DNA of 64,000 nucleotides from Serratia quinivorans (GTDB lineage Bacteria; Pseudomonadota; Gammaproteobacteria; Enterobacterales; Enterobacteriaceae): NCBI RefSeq assembly GCF_946227985.1, contig NZ_CAMKGL010000004.1, positions 186,001 to 250,000 of the forward strand, read 5' to 3'. Shown piece by piece: positions 56,039 to 64,000 of this stretch (position 1 is its first letter; each line of letters starts with the position of its first letter). The notes under the pieces were generated by a model. It saw only the letters and a program-made list of their open reading frames with translations, ran no database searches and was not told where the DNA came from. The position numbers and the translations under genes were made by a program.

Positions 56039-57159
56039 CACAGCACGCCACCCTCGCCCGGTGGCACTTCGCCCGGCAAGATAATGTCCATCGCCGCCAG
56101 CTTGGCTTCCGACGGATTAGCAAGATCACGCGGGTGAGTGATGTCGGTAATGATTGGTGAAGGCATGATCACGTTTTCCGGTTGGATCAAGCGGCGTGAC
56201 AGCGCCTTTTTCACCTTCATGCCATCCAGTTTGTCCTGCTCTACCAGCCAGTGGCCAACGGTCGCCAGGAAGTAGCGCCCGCACTTGCGGCCCAGGTGAT
56301 AGTCCTGATTGAGCGACGTTAGGCGGCTCCCCAGAGCGTTACTGGCCAACGGTTTCGGCGGGAAAATCTCGAAGATGCGCAGCTTGCCGGGTGGCTTCTC
56401 AATAAACTGCTGGATGCGGTGGTAACTTTGTTCGTGGTGTTGCAGGATGCGCACCATCTGCTGCAGGCTGCTTTCGCTCAGCCAGTGCTCCATGCGTTTC
56501 ATCCATTGTGGCGTGTAGTACATCTGCGACGGCACGGTGCGGATCACCACGATGGTATCCGCGCCCCGGCGATAGGCCTCTTCAACCGGGATCGCATCGC
56601 TGATGCCGCCATCCTGATAGCTAACGCCGTCCAGCTCCACACCCATGCGGTAAAAACCGGGGATGGCGCTGGATGCCTTGAGGGCCGGCAGCCAGCTTTC
56701 GCGCTGCGCCGGCAGGTAGGTCGGCTCAAAGTCATCACTGCGGCAGGCGCACATCAGGAATTCGCGGCCATCAATCAGGCTTTTTTCCGCAACGTCCATC
56801 GCCAACGGGACCTGTTGCGAAGTGGTATCGAGTAGCCAGTCGAGATCGATCAGATGCCCACCGCGCACAAAGCGCAACGGGTTAAAGAATTCAGCGGAAG
56901 TGGTGTAGCGGGTGATCACCCGCCGCGCGTAGCCCATCTGGCCACAAATAAAAGCCGAGAGGTTTTGCGCGCCGGCAGAGGTGCCGATCATCAGATCAAA
57001 AGGATTAAAGCGGGCACGCTGGAACTCGTCCAGCACGCCGGCAGTAAAAATGCCGCGCTGCCCGCCCCCTTCACATACCAGCGCCATTTTACCGGGCCGG
57101 TAAGGTTTATACGCCAGCGGTTCGATATTGCCGAGCGTGATGGGTATTCTGTATCCCAA
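56038..57159 (-). CDS. yjjU: Patatin-like phospholipase YjjU
   Basis: A 373-residue patatin-family protein. The oxyanion loop is CEGGGQRGIFTAGVLDEF (about 32-50), the nucleophile Ser is in GTSAGA (about 68) and the catalytic Asp in DGGISDA. The start is taken as TTG at 57159, giving (M)GYRIPITLGNIEPL, which lines up with E. coli MGQRIPVTLGN; TGAGGATG upstream is both ribosome site and the csbD stop, indicating coupling. The longer frame reads csbD in another frame. Function: predicted lipid acyl hydrolase, unproven. Confidence 0.88.
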   Translation of the reverse strand: MGYRIPITLGNIEPLAYKPYRPGKMALVCEGGGQRGIFTAGVLDEFQRARFNPFDLMIGTSAGAQNLSAFICGQMGYARRVITRYTTSAEFFNPLRFVRGGHLIDLDWLLDTTSQQVPLAMDVAEKSLIDGREFLMCACRSDDFEPTYLPAQRESWLPALKASSAIPGFYRMGVELDGVSYQDGGISDAIPVEEAYRRGADTIVVIRTVPSQMYYTPQWMKRMEHWLSESSLQQMVRILQHHEQSYHRIQQFIEKPPGKLRIFEIFPPKPLASNALGSRLTSLNQDYHLGRKCGRYFLATVGHWLVEQDKLDGMKVKKALSRRLIQPENVIMPSPIITDITHPRDLANPSEAKLAAMDIILPGEVPPGEGGVL

Positions 57160-57169
57160 CCCTGCATCC

Positions 57170-57355
57170 TCAGTGAGACGTTTTACCCGAGGATACCTTG
57201 TCTTGCTCTCTTCCGTAATCCTCTTGCAGTACACCAGAGAGGCAATCATTGCTGCCCATCAGCCAGATGCAGTCGCTGTCAGACCACTGCGCTAACCTCT
57301 GACACACCTGGCCCTTCAGCTGTTTCCAGCGTCCGAGGATGATGTCACTGTTCAT
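57170..57355 (-). CDS. Small CsbD/YjbJ-family stress protein
   Basis: A 61-residue protein with the CsbD pattern: an N-terminal WKQLKGQV helix, a central hydrophobic IWLMGSNDCLSGVLQEDYG block matching YjbJ's GKRDQLVGKIQERYG. ATG at 57355 has a strong GGGAGGT site. It has three Cys, unlike E. coli YjbJ. The stop is 10 nt before yjjU and forms part of its ribosome site. CsbD proteins are general-stress proteins of unknown biochemical role; the osmY-ytjA neighbours fit a stress unit. E. coli has no csbD gene here. Confidence 0.82.
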   Translation of the reverse strand: MNSDIILGRWKQLKGQVCQRLAQWSDSDCIWLMGSNDCLSGVLQEDYGREQDKVSSGKTSH

Positions 57356-57413
57356 GACTGACCTCCCTACTGCGAGAAAACGGATTAAGCTTTGTTACAC
57401 TTTGAGGATAAAG

Positions 57414-57575
57414 CTAAGGGCGTCGGCGGCCGGTAAACAGGCTGACCAGGAACAGAATGATCCCTACGACGAAGACGATTTTTGCAGCCCAGGCGGCGGT
57501 ACCCGCCAGTGAACCAAAACCTAATGCTGCAGCAATCAATGCGATGACTAAAAAGATAATGCCCCAACGAAACAT
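57414..57575 (-). CDS. ytjA: Small membrane protein YtjA (DUF1328)
   Basis: A 53-residue, two-helix membrane protein, almost identical to E. coli Ytj[21 protein letters not shown], then [18 protein letters not shown] and a basic tail TGRRRP. Start at 57575 is set by TAAGGAG upstream; the longer frame is not coding. Function unknown; the gene follows osmY in enterobacteria. Confidence 0.94.
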   Translation of the reverse strand: MFRWGIIFLVIALIAAALGFGSLAGTAAWAAKIVFVVGIILFLVSLFTGRRRP

Positions 57576-57670
57576 AAGCTTCTCCTTACCATAGTGAAAA
57601 AACGCATCGCAATCCGTGCCCTTCTCGGGCGCAACCAGACTGCCGGTCAGTTTCTTTTTTTGATGGTGCA

Positions 57671-57700
57671 TCCTGGGCTAGCCTCACGGCTAACCCAGGA
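57671..57700 (-). terminator. Hairpin after osmY, no T run
   Basis: TCCTGGGCTAGCC-TCAC-GGCTAACCCAGGA, 13-bp stem with one mismatch, 32 nt after the osmY stop. Followed by GCACCATC on the minus strand. Likely partial termination or 3'-end protection between osmY and ytjA. Confidence 0.55.
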
Positions 57701-57732
57701 TTTGGTGCTTGTTGTTACGCTTGCTAAAAAAT

Positions 57733-58347
57733 TTATGGCTTAACGACCAGGTCGTTTTTAACGCTTTTCACACCGTCGATAGCCTTGGCAATGCTTTCTG
57801 CACGTTCTGACTGTGCCTGAGTTTTCACTTCACCGGAAAGCTGCACCACACCGTCGGTGGTTTCTACTTTCACGTTGCGCGAAGGTACGATGTCATCGGC
57901 CAGCAGTTTGGCCTTCAGTTCGCTGGTCGTCGCGGTATCACCGGCATAAGCCTTCATGGACTGTTTGCTTTCGTCTTTCACATGCAGCTTGTCGCTGACG
58001 GATTTGACGCCTTCCACTTTACCGGCCACTTCAACCGCGTGCTCGGCCTGCGCCTGGCTGCCGACAAACCCACTCAGGGTGACGGTGCCTTTTTCGGTTT
58101 TCACCGAGATATCAGAGCTGGCGATGGATTTATCATCGACCAACGCACTTTTAACTTTAGCCGTTGTTGCGCTGTCATCCATGTAGCCGTCAACTTTTTT
58201 CATGGAGCTATCGATTTTGGCACCCGCGCTATCAGCGGCACTTGACGCTTTATTGAGCATAGTATCTTCAGCCAGCGCGCTGCCACTAACCAGAACGGAA
58301 CCCAAAACAACAGCCATCAGTGATTGTGCAAATTTAGTATTTTTCAT
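57733..58347 (-). CDS. osmY: Periplasmic osmotic-stress chaperone OsmY
   Basis: Hyperosmotic and stationary-phase induced periplasmic protein that binds and stabilises other proteins. The 204-residue protein has a signal peptide ([17 protein letters not shown]...ALA, cleavage near 26) and two BON domains (about 58-125 and 137-204), each ending in VKSVSDKL or VKSVKNDL. Three residues longer than E. coli OsmY. Confidence 0.96.
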   Translation of the reverse strand: MKNTKFAQSLMAVVLGSVLVSGSALAEDTMLNKASSAADSAGAKIDSSMKKVDGYMDDSATTAKVKSALVDDKSIASSDISVKTEKGTVTLSGFVGSQAQAEHAVEVAGKVEGVKSVSDKLHVKDESKQSMKAYAGDTATTSELKAKLLADDIVPSRNVKVETTDGVVQLSGEVKTQAQSERAESIAKAIDGVKSVKNDLVVKP

Positions 58348-58875
58348 CGATCTCTTCCTTTGGTTGTGGATCCAAAATGGTTACGGATCCTTCAGCCGCC
58401 ATAACGCGGCCCACTCAGTAATACTTCACGATTTCTATACGTTCAAACATTCACGTTAAACGATTGTTGCCACATCAGGAGTATTGCAACGGCCATGCCA
58501 ATTTTAAAAAACCATTTAAAATCAATAATAAAACAAATAACGCTTACATTTTAGGCTAAAAACTGTCGTCTATTGGCGACAACACCTATCAGTAAAATCC
58601 ATGTTATCGCTATGTTGTTGATTTACATGACATCATACTGTCTCTAATTGGCAACAGTTCCGAATAACTCGCTGCCGTTATGACAAAAAGCAGTGAATTA
58701 CGCTTACCCGATCGGTTATGCCCTGTTAAATATAGACCATATGACAAAAAAAGCAGGCGTTACCCGGCAAAACGGTTAACGATGAGGGATACAAAAAACT
58801 GATGAGGGGGATTAACTAATTAGCAGGCTCTGGGGGAAGACAACACAGGGCGCCCTAAGGCGCCCTGCTGTTCTG
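58348..58875. other. 528-bp prfC/osmY intergenic region
   Basis: Holds the osmY leader and promoter, an AT-rich centre (58500-58780) and, at the prfC side, a hairpin CAGGGCGCC-CTAA-GGCGCCCTG (58846-58867) that probably ends prfC but has no T run. No gene was recognised; a 12-codon frame at 58741 lacks a ribosome site. Confidence 0.5.
58846..58867. terminator. GC-rich hairpin after prfC
   Basis: CAGGGCGCC-CTAA-GGCGCCCTG, 9-bp perfect stem, 8 nt beyond the prfC stop; followed on the minus strand by TGTTGTCTTCC. Confidence 0.6.
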
Positions 58876-60465
58876 TTAGTGCTCGCGTGTTTTGCGGAAC
58901 ACCACTTCAGGGTAGCGTTCCTGGGTGATATTCAGGTTAACCATGGTTGGCGCGATGTAAGACAGGTTGTCGCCGCCGTCCAGTGCCAGGTTAAGCTCAC
59001 ACTTGCGCTTGAACTCTTCAAATTTCTTCACGTCGCTGCATTCAACCCAACGGGCGGTCGAAACGTTGACCGACTCGTACAAGGCTTCCACGTTGTATTC
59101 GCTTTTCAGGCGTGCGACCACCACTTCAAACTGCAGCACACCAACCGCACCGACGATCAAATCGTTGCTGGCGATCGGACGGAATACCTGTACTGCCCCT
59201 TCTTCGGACAGTTGCACCAGGCCTTTCAACAGCTGTTTTTGCTTCAGCGGATCGCGCAGACGAATGCGACGGAACAGCTCCGGTGCAAAGTTCGGAATAC
59301 CGGTGAACTTCATGTCTTCACCCTGGGTGAAGGTATCGCCGATCTGAATGGTACCGTGGTTATGCAGACCAATGATATCGCCCGGATAAGCCTCTTCGAC
59401 GTGCGAACGGTCACCCGCCATAAAGGTCAGGGCGTCGGAGATCACCACGTCTTTACCGGTGCGCACCTGACGCAGCTTCATGCCTTTCTCGTAGCGGCCG
59501 GAGACCACACGCATAAAGGCCACGCGGTCACGGTGTTTAGGATCCATATTGGCCTGGATTTTGAACACGAAACCGCTGAATTTCTCTTCCGCTGCTACCA
59601 CTTCACGGGTGCTGCTTTGACGCGGCATCGGCGCTGGAGCCCAGGCCACCAGGCCGTCAAGCATATGGTCAACACCGAAGTTACCCAAAGCGGTACCGAA
59701 GAATACCGGCGTCAACTCACCGCTCAGGAAAGCTTCATGATGGAACTCGTGGGATGCGCCCTGCACCAGCTCCAGCTCTTCACGCAGCTGCGCGGCCAGG
59801 TCTTCACCCACGGCGGCATCCAGCTCCGGGTTATCCAACCCTTTAACAATGCGCACTTCCTGGATGGTGTGGCCTTTACCGGTCTGATAGAGGTAGGTTT
59901 CATCCTTGTACAGATGATAGACCCCTTTAAACAGCTTGCCGCAGCCGATAGGCCAGGTGATCGGTGAACAGGCGATTTTCAGCTCGCGCTCAACTTCATC
60001 CATCACTTCCATCGGATCGCGGATATCGCGGTCCAATTTGTTCATAAAGGTCAGGATCGGCGTATCACGCAGACGGGTAACTTCCATCAGCTTGCGGGTA
60101 CGATCCTCAACCCCTTTGGCGGCGTCGATCACCATCAGACAGCAGTCGACTGCGGTCAAAGTGCGGTAGGTATCTTCGGAGAAGTCTTCGTGCCCCGGGG
60201 TGTCCAGCAGGTTAACCAGACATTCGCGGTACGGAAACTGCATCACCGAGGTAGTGATTGAGATCCCACGCTGCTTTTCCATTTCCATCCAGTCGGATTT
60301 GGCATGCTGATTTGAGCCGCGGCCCTTTACCGTACCGGCGGTCTGGATAGCCTGTCCGAATAACAACACCTTTTCGGTAATGGTGGTTTTACCGGCATCG
60401 GGGTGCGAGATGATGGCGAAAGTTCTTCTTTTCGAGACTTCGCGGGCAAATTCACTAGGAGACAT
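58876..60465 (-). CDS. prfC: Peptide chain release factor 3
   Basis: GTPase that recycles RF1/RF2 from the ribosome. The 529-residue protein has the G1 motif [13 protein letters not shown], switch [18 protein letters not shown] (FMNKLDRD) and the GTPase-specific block [20 protein letters not shown]. Start at 60465 ([16 protein letters not shown]) equals the E. coli length; a frame extension upstream is ignored. The ribosome site is weak. yjjG, found between prfC and rimI in E. coli, is absent. Confidence 0.97.
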   Translation of the reverse strand: MSPSEFAREVSKRRTFAIISHPDAGKTTITEKVLLFGQAIQTAGTVKGRGSNQHAKSDWMEMEKQRGISITTSVMQFPYRECLVNLLDTPGHEDFSEDTYRTLTAVDCCLMVIDAAKGVEDRTRKLMEVTRLRDTPILTFMNKLDRDIRDPMEVMDEVERELKIACSPITWPIGCGKLFKGVYHLYKDETYLYQTGKGHTIQEVRIVKGLDNPELDAAVGEDLAAQLREELELVQGASHEFHHEAFLSGELTPVFFGTALGNFGVDHMLDGLVAWAPAPMPRQSSTREVVAAEEKFSGFVFKIQANMDPKHRDRVAFMRVVSGRYEKGMKLRQVRTGKDVVISDALTFMAGDRSHVEEAYPGDIIGLHNHGTIQIGDTFTQGEDMKFTGIPNFAPELFRRIRLRDPLKQKQLLKGLVQLSEEGAVQVFRPIASNDLIVGAVGVLQFEVVVARLKSEYNVEALYESVNVSTARWVECSDVKKFEEFKRKCELNLALDGGDNLSYIAPTMVNLNITQERYPEVVFRKTREH

Positions 60466-60632
60466 GTTTTCAGATTCTACAGTTAGTCCGCCCTGCGAAA
60501 GCATCAGAACGCGCCGCGCACGGCGCCAGGCAAAGCGGTAAATAAAAGATAATAGCCGGGCATTTTCGCTGATTTACCAACCGGTGACAATCAATGCTTT
60601 TACCCGCGGAAAAGTTAGGACCGAGATATTCG

Positions 60633-61076
60633 CTATGCCAGCGGCAGCGCCATGACTATCGCGTCTTCACGCCCATGGGCAGCGGGGTAGTAGTTACGGC
60701 GGATGGTCACTTCATTAAAGCCGAGATCTTCGTACAGTGCGATGGCCGCACGGTTAGAAGCACGCACTTCCAGCCACAGCGTAAACACGCCGCGGGGTTC
60801 CAACTGTGCAATCAGCGCTTCCAGCAATTGACGGCCAAAACCCTGGCGTTGCCAGTCGGGATGAATCGCGATATTGAACAACGTGGCTTCATCCAGCACG
60901 ATCTGGGTGATGGCAAAACCCGCCATCTGCCCGTCGACTTCCAGTTTCAGGTTAAGGTAGCGATCGCCCTGATTAGTGGCAAAGGTAGCTTGTGTCCAGG
61001 GAAAGGCGTGGCTGGCTTGCTCAATCGTGAAGGCTGTGGCCAGGTCGGCCGCGGTCAGGGTAGAAATCTTGTTCAT
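60633..61076 (-). CDS. rimI: Ribosomal protein S18-alanine N-acetyltransferase
   Basis: GNAT acetyltransferase acting on the N-terminal alanine of S18. The 147-residue protein has the acetyl-CoA loop QRQGFGRQLL (about 75-84) and ASNRAAIALYEDLGFNEV. Start at 61076 ([12 protein letters not shown]) fits the family. The first 56 nt overlap the 3' end of holD in another frame. Confidence 0.95.
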   Translation of the reverse strand: MNKISTLTAADLATAFTIEQASHAFPWTQATFATNQGDRYLNLKLEVDGQMAGFAITQIVLDEATLFNIAIHPDWQRQGFGRQLLEALIAQLEPRGVFTLWLEVRASNRAAIALYEDLGFNEVTIRRNYYPAAHGREDAIVMALPLA

Positions 61077-61458
61077 GATGACAAATCTGCTGCCAGAGTG
61101 CGCGTTTGGCACTCGCATCGAGAGAAAGCTCGGCCAGTGCCGGGCTGTATAGCTGCGCGCCGGCCACCGCAAGCGGCTCCGCAACGCCCAACCGCCAACT
61201 GTTGCATTCGGTATCCTCAGGCAACATCGCCACCTGATCCGGCGTCAGGCCATAGGTTTGCGCCGGGGTCAGCCCCAGGCTGCGCAGCACGTCGCAAAAC
61301 AGCGGATCGTTATGCTCAGGCAAGGCCTGCGCCACGACCAGTAAACGCACATCGGGTGACAGGCTGACCGCCACTTCGCCCTGCAACACGCCCGGGCGGC
61401 GCAATGTCCACTGCGTAATACCCAGTTGTTGTAACAGCCAGTCGCGTTTTGATGTCAT
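61021..61458 (-). CDS. holD: DNA polymerase III psi subunit
   Basis: Links the clamp loader to SSB through chi. The 145-residue protein begins [31 protein letters not shown], the conserved N-terminal chi-binding segment being before the globular domain. Overlaps rimI by 56 nt, with a C-terminal tail ([18 protein letters not shown]) longer than in E. coli (137 residues). Divergent from rsmC. Confidence 0.94.
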   Translation of the reverse strand: MTSKRDWLLQQLGITQWTLRRPGVLQGEVAVSLSPDVRLLVVAQALPEHNDPLFCDVLRSLGLTPAQTYGLTPDQVAMLPEDTECNSWRLGVAEPLAVAGAQLYSPALAELSLDASAKRALWQQICHHEQDFYPDRGRPGHSLHD

Positions 61459-61614
61459 GCCGATTCCTGTCAGGATCTACCCGTTGTGGTGCGCCATGCC
61501 TGCCATGCGCCGCGCTATGCTAACAAACCCGCGCGGCCTGCGCCAACAAACCCGTCGAACATATCGCCACAAAGCTCTATAATCCCCGGTCTAATTTCTA
61601 GGAGCCAAAACCTG

Positions 61615-62658
61615 ATGTCTGCATTAACCCCCGCCAGTGAAGTCATGCTGCGCCACAGTGATGAGTTTATCGAACGCCGCGTTCTGTTCGCCGGTGACCT
61701 GCAGGACGCCCTGCCGGCCCAATTTGAGGCCGCGGATGTGCGTGTCCATACCCAGCAATACCATCACTGGCAGTTACTGAACCGGGCGATGGGTGACAAC
61801 GTGCAGTACGGCCTGACCGTAGATGCCGCGTTCGTCGCCGAGTGCGATACGCTGATCTACTACTGGCCGAAGAGCAAACAGGAAGCGCAATTCCAGCTGT
61901 GCAACATTCTGGCATTACTGCCGGTAGGTGCCGATGTGTTCGTGGTCGGTGAGAACCGCAGCGGCGTGCGCAGTGCCGATCAGATGGTGGAAGACTACGC
62001 CACACTGGTGAAAATCGACAGCGCCCGCCGCTGTGGCCTGTATCACGGCCGCCTGGATACCCAGACCGAATTCAACCTGGAAGACTGGTGGGAAAGCTAT
62101 CAGTTGCACGATCTGGAAGTGAAAACCCTGCCGGGCGTGTTCAGCCGCGACGGGCTGGATGTCGGTAGCTCACTGCTGCTGTCGACGCTGGATAAGCACA
62201 TGAAAGGCAAAGTGCTGGACGTGGGCTGCGGTGCCGGTGTAATGGCCTCAGTGCTGTCCAAACTGTCGCCAAAAATGAAGCTGACCCTCAGCGACGTCAA
62301 CGCCGCAGCCATTGAATCCAGCCGTGCAACGCTGGCCGCCAACGGCATTGAAGGTGAAGTGATCGTCAGTAACGTCTATTCCGACATTACCGGTCGTTTC
62401 GACCTGATCATCTCCAACCCACCGTTCCATGATGGGCTGCAAACCAGCCTGACGGCGGCGGAAACCCTGATCCGCGGTGCGTTAAAACACCTGCCTATCG
62501 GCGGTCGTTTGCGCATCGTGGCCAACGCCTTCCTGCCTTACCCGGACATTCTGGACGCCACCTTCGGCAGCCATGAAGTGCTGGCACAAAACGGACGCTT
62601 CAAGGTTTATCAGGCGACGGTCGGCCGCCCGCCACGCGATCCGAAAAAGAAAAAATAA
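61615..62658 (+). CDS. rsmC: 16S rRNA m2G1207 methyltransferase
   Basis: Methylates G1207 of 16S rRNA in the 30S subunit. The 347-residue protein has a duplicated methyltransferase fold: the degenerate N-terminal half ([18 protein letters not shown]...) and the active C-terminal half with the SAM loop [13 protein letters not shown] (about 200-212) and the catalytic NPPF ([12 protein letters not shown]). Start at 61615 has AGGAG upstream and fits the family length. Confidence 0.96.
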   Translation: MSALTPASEVMLRHSDEFIERRVLFAGDLQDALPAQFEAADVRVHTQQYHHWQLLNRAMGDNVQYGLTVDAAFVAECDTLIYYWPKSKQEAQFQLCNILALLPVGADVFVVGENRSGVRSADQMVEDYATLVKIDSARRCGLYHGRLDTQTEFNLEDWWESYQLHDLEVKTLPGVFSRDGLDVGSSLLLSTLDKHMKGKVLDVGCGAGVMASVLSKLSPKMKLTLSDVNAAAIESSRATLAANGIEGEVIVSNVYSDITGRFDLIISNPPFHDGLQTSLTAAETLIRGALKHLPIGGRLRIVANAFLPYPDILDATFGSHEVLAQNGRFKVYQATVGRPPRDPKKKK

Positions 62659-62689
62659 GTCACCCCCGACGCGCAAATCTCGGGGATCA

Positions 62690-62722
62690 GGGCGCAGCGT
62701 TCACACGCCGCGCCCTTTTTTT
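62690..62722 (+). terminator. Terminator of rsmC
   Basis: GGGCGCAGCGT-TCAC-ACGCCGCGCCC (one mismatch) then seven T. The T run reaches the stop codon of the convergent aldo/keto reductase gene. Confidence 0.88.
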
Positions 62723-63713
62723 ATCCGTTGATATAGGTCATCGACTCTGCGCCATAGCGTGCGCCTGCCGCCGCCTGCAACGGAAACACCGCCTCAATCG
62801 CCGCCAGTTCCGCCTGGCTCAGCGTCAGTTCAACCGCCGCAATGTTCTCTTCCAGATAACGACGACGCTTGGTCCCCGGGATCGGCACAATATGTTCGCC
62901 CTGCGCCAATACCCACGCCAATGCCAACTGTGAAGGCGCTACGCCTTTCTGTTTGGCCAGTTCGCTGACTTTCGCCACCAGCGCCAGATTGCGGGCAAAG
63001 TTTTCCCCCTGGAAACGCGGGTTGCTGCGGCGGAAGTCATCGGCATCCAGATCTTCCGGCCGTTGAATAGCTCCGGTCAGAAAACCTCGCCCCAACGGGC
63101 TGTAAGGAACAAAGCCGATACCCAGACGCTCACAGGCCGCCAATACTCCTTGCTCAGCATCACGCGTCCACAGTGAATACTCGGTCTGCAACGCGGTTAT
63201 CGGATGCACCTTATGCGCACGTTCCAGCGTAGCGACCGAAGCCTCACTCAGCCCGATGTAGCGGATTTTACCTTCGCTGATCAGATCCGCCATGGTGCCA
63301 ACCACCTCTTCGATCGGCACCTCTGGATCCACGCGATGCTGGTAATAAAGATCTATCACCTCGACCCCAAGCCGCTGCAGGCTGCCTTCTACCGAACGAC
63401 GAATATACTCGGGCCGACTGCTGACGCCCCTGGCACCGGGATTGGCCGGATCGCGCAGGATGCCAAATTTGGTGGCCAGGAAGACCTGCTGCCGTTTGCC
63501 CTTGATCGCTTTACCAATCAGCTGTTCGTTGGTGTGCGGGCCGTACATGTCGGCGGTATCGAGCAGGGTAACCCCCAGTTCCAATGCCCGGTGCAGTGTG
63601 GCGATGGCCTCTTTCTCGTCCTGCGCCGTCGAATAGAAATCACTCATCCCCATGCAGCCCAGCCCCAGGGCAGAAACGGTCGGGCCATTGGGACCTAATT
63701 GACGTTGTTGCAT
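62721..63713 (-). CDS. Aldo/keto reductase
   Basis: A 330-residue NADPH-dependent reductase of the AKR13-like group. The catalytic tetrad is visible: Asp and Tyr in [14 protein letters not shown] (about 52-58), Lys in FLATKFG, His in [10 protein letters not shown]. The NADPH-binding C-terminus has [16 protein letters not shown]. Substrate unknown. Divergent from a LysR gene 130 nt away that may control it. Confidence 0.9.
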   Translation of the reverse strand: MQQRQLGPNGPTVSALGLGCMGMSDFYSTAQDEKEAIATLHRALELGVTLLDTADMYGPHTNEQLIGKAIKGKRQQVFLATKFGILRDPANPGARGVSSRPEYIRRSVEGSLQRLGVEVIDLYYQHRVDPEVPIEEVVGTMADLISEGKIRYIGLSEASVATLERAHKVHPITALQTEYSLWTRDAEQGVLAACERLGIGFVPYSPLGRGFLTGAIQRPEDLDADDFRRSNPRFQGENFARNLALVAKVSELAKQKGVAPSQLALAWVLAQGEHIVPIPGTKRRRYLEENIAAVELTLSQAELAAIEAVFPLQAAAGARYGAESMTYING

Positions 63714-63843
63714 TGTGTTGCCCTCATGCGGTTTTCATCAGCGGAGTGCTGGTACAACTGAGTCTGGTTGTTTACCCTGAAAAGATAAATAATGCAGATC
63801 AGACATCACTGTTCAAAAATCGCTAACAATACGGGGCGGCAAA

Positions 63844-64000
63844 ATGGATCAGATCCAGGCCATGCGCATTTTCACCCGCATCGTCGAACTGGGCAGTTTC
63901 AGCCGCGCAGCCGAGCGTTTGCAGTTACCGCGTGCCACGGTCAGCAATGCCCTCAAACGGCTCGAGCAGCGCCTCGGCGTCCGTTTGTTGATCCGCACTA
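63844..64000 (+). CDS. LysR-family regulator, cut off by window edge
   Basis: Open from ATG at 63844 to the right edge (52 codons). It encodes a LysR helix-turn-helix: MDQIQAMRIFTRIVELGSF, then SRAAERLQLPRATVSNALKR and LEQRLGVRLLIRT. Divergent from the aldo/keto reductase gene, the likely target. The effector domain is outside the window. Confidence 0.85.
   Translation, partial: MDQIQAMRIFTRIVELGSFSRAAERLQLPRATVSNALKRLEQRLGVRLLIRT

Noticed and set aside
57160-57249. ATG start of yjjU at 57249
   Set aside because: The extra residues read through csbD in another frame; the TTG start with TGAGGA upstream aligns with E. coli YjjU.
58879-59967. 362-codon frame opposite prfC
   Set aside because: Antisense shadow; His/Gln-rich composition without domains.
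1-64000. Prophage, insertion sequence or integrative element
   Set aside because: No transposase, integrase, phage gene or attachment-site duplication beside a tRNA was seen; accessory genes appear as small insertions in a conserved order.

Overview
The window looks like chromosomal DNA of a Serratia-like member of the Enterobacterales. Nearly every housekeeping protein is very close to its E. coli or Yersinia counterpart, and the gene order reproduces, in reverse orientation, the E. coli region around the thr operon (ispH-fkpB-lspA-ileS-ribF-rpsT, nhaAR, dnaKJ, satP, mog, talB, alsT, yaaA, thrABC, lasT, arcA, creA, rob, gpmB, yjjX, trpR, slt, ettA, nadR, radA, serB, smp, hipH, deo, yjjUV, osmY, prfC, rimI, holD, rsmC). 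Five 127-bp ERIC elements also point to an enterobacterium. The genus is an inference from content and base usage; species cannot be fixed by eye.

Layout. 1-3716 is an accessory block: a left-truncated glycosyltransferase, a TauD-like oxygenase and a PvcA-like isocyanide synthase in one minus-strand operon, with a divergent LysR regulator. This is the architecture known for isonitrile glycosides of the rhabduscin type and is the most interesting specialised system here. 3968-9909 holds the ribF-ileS-lspA-fkpB-ispH operon. 10165-23043 carries rpsT, nhaA-nhaR, the heat-shock dnaK-dnaJ unit with sigma-32 promoters, satP, an MHS-type transporter, mog, talB, alsT and yaaA. 23063-27965 is the threonine operon with its leader peptide and attenuator, the latter too short for ordinary gene finding. 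28110-33578 has lasT, arcA with a long conserved leader, creA without creBCD, rob, gpmB, yjjX and trpR with its operator. 33581-42623 has slt, a yfiRNB cyclic-di-GMP signalling operon, ettA and a divergent LysR/oxidoreductase pair. 42660-48632 has the serB-radA-nadR unit, smp and the HipA-like hipH. 48773-55065 is the deoCABD nucleoside catabolism operon, interrupted by two ERICs, next to a vcCNT-like nucleoside transporter. 55265-58347 is a stress/envelope group (osmY, ytjA, csbD, yjjU, yjjV). 58876-64000 has prfC, rimI, holD, rsmC, an aldo/keto reductase and the start of another LysR gene.

How genes work together. The deo genes and nupC import and degrade nucleosides. The three isn genes would build and glycosylate an isonitrile. 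yfiRNB would couple envelope state to cyclic-di-GMP. ribF/ileS/lspA/fkpB/ispH, dnaKJ, ettA, prfC, rsmC, rimI and holD are core growth functions. No tRNA or rRNA gene, CRISPR array, insertion sequence or prophage was recognised.
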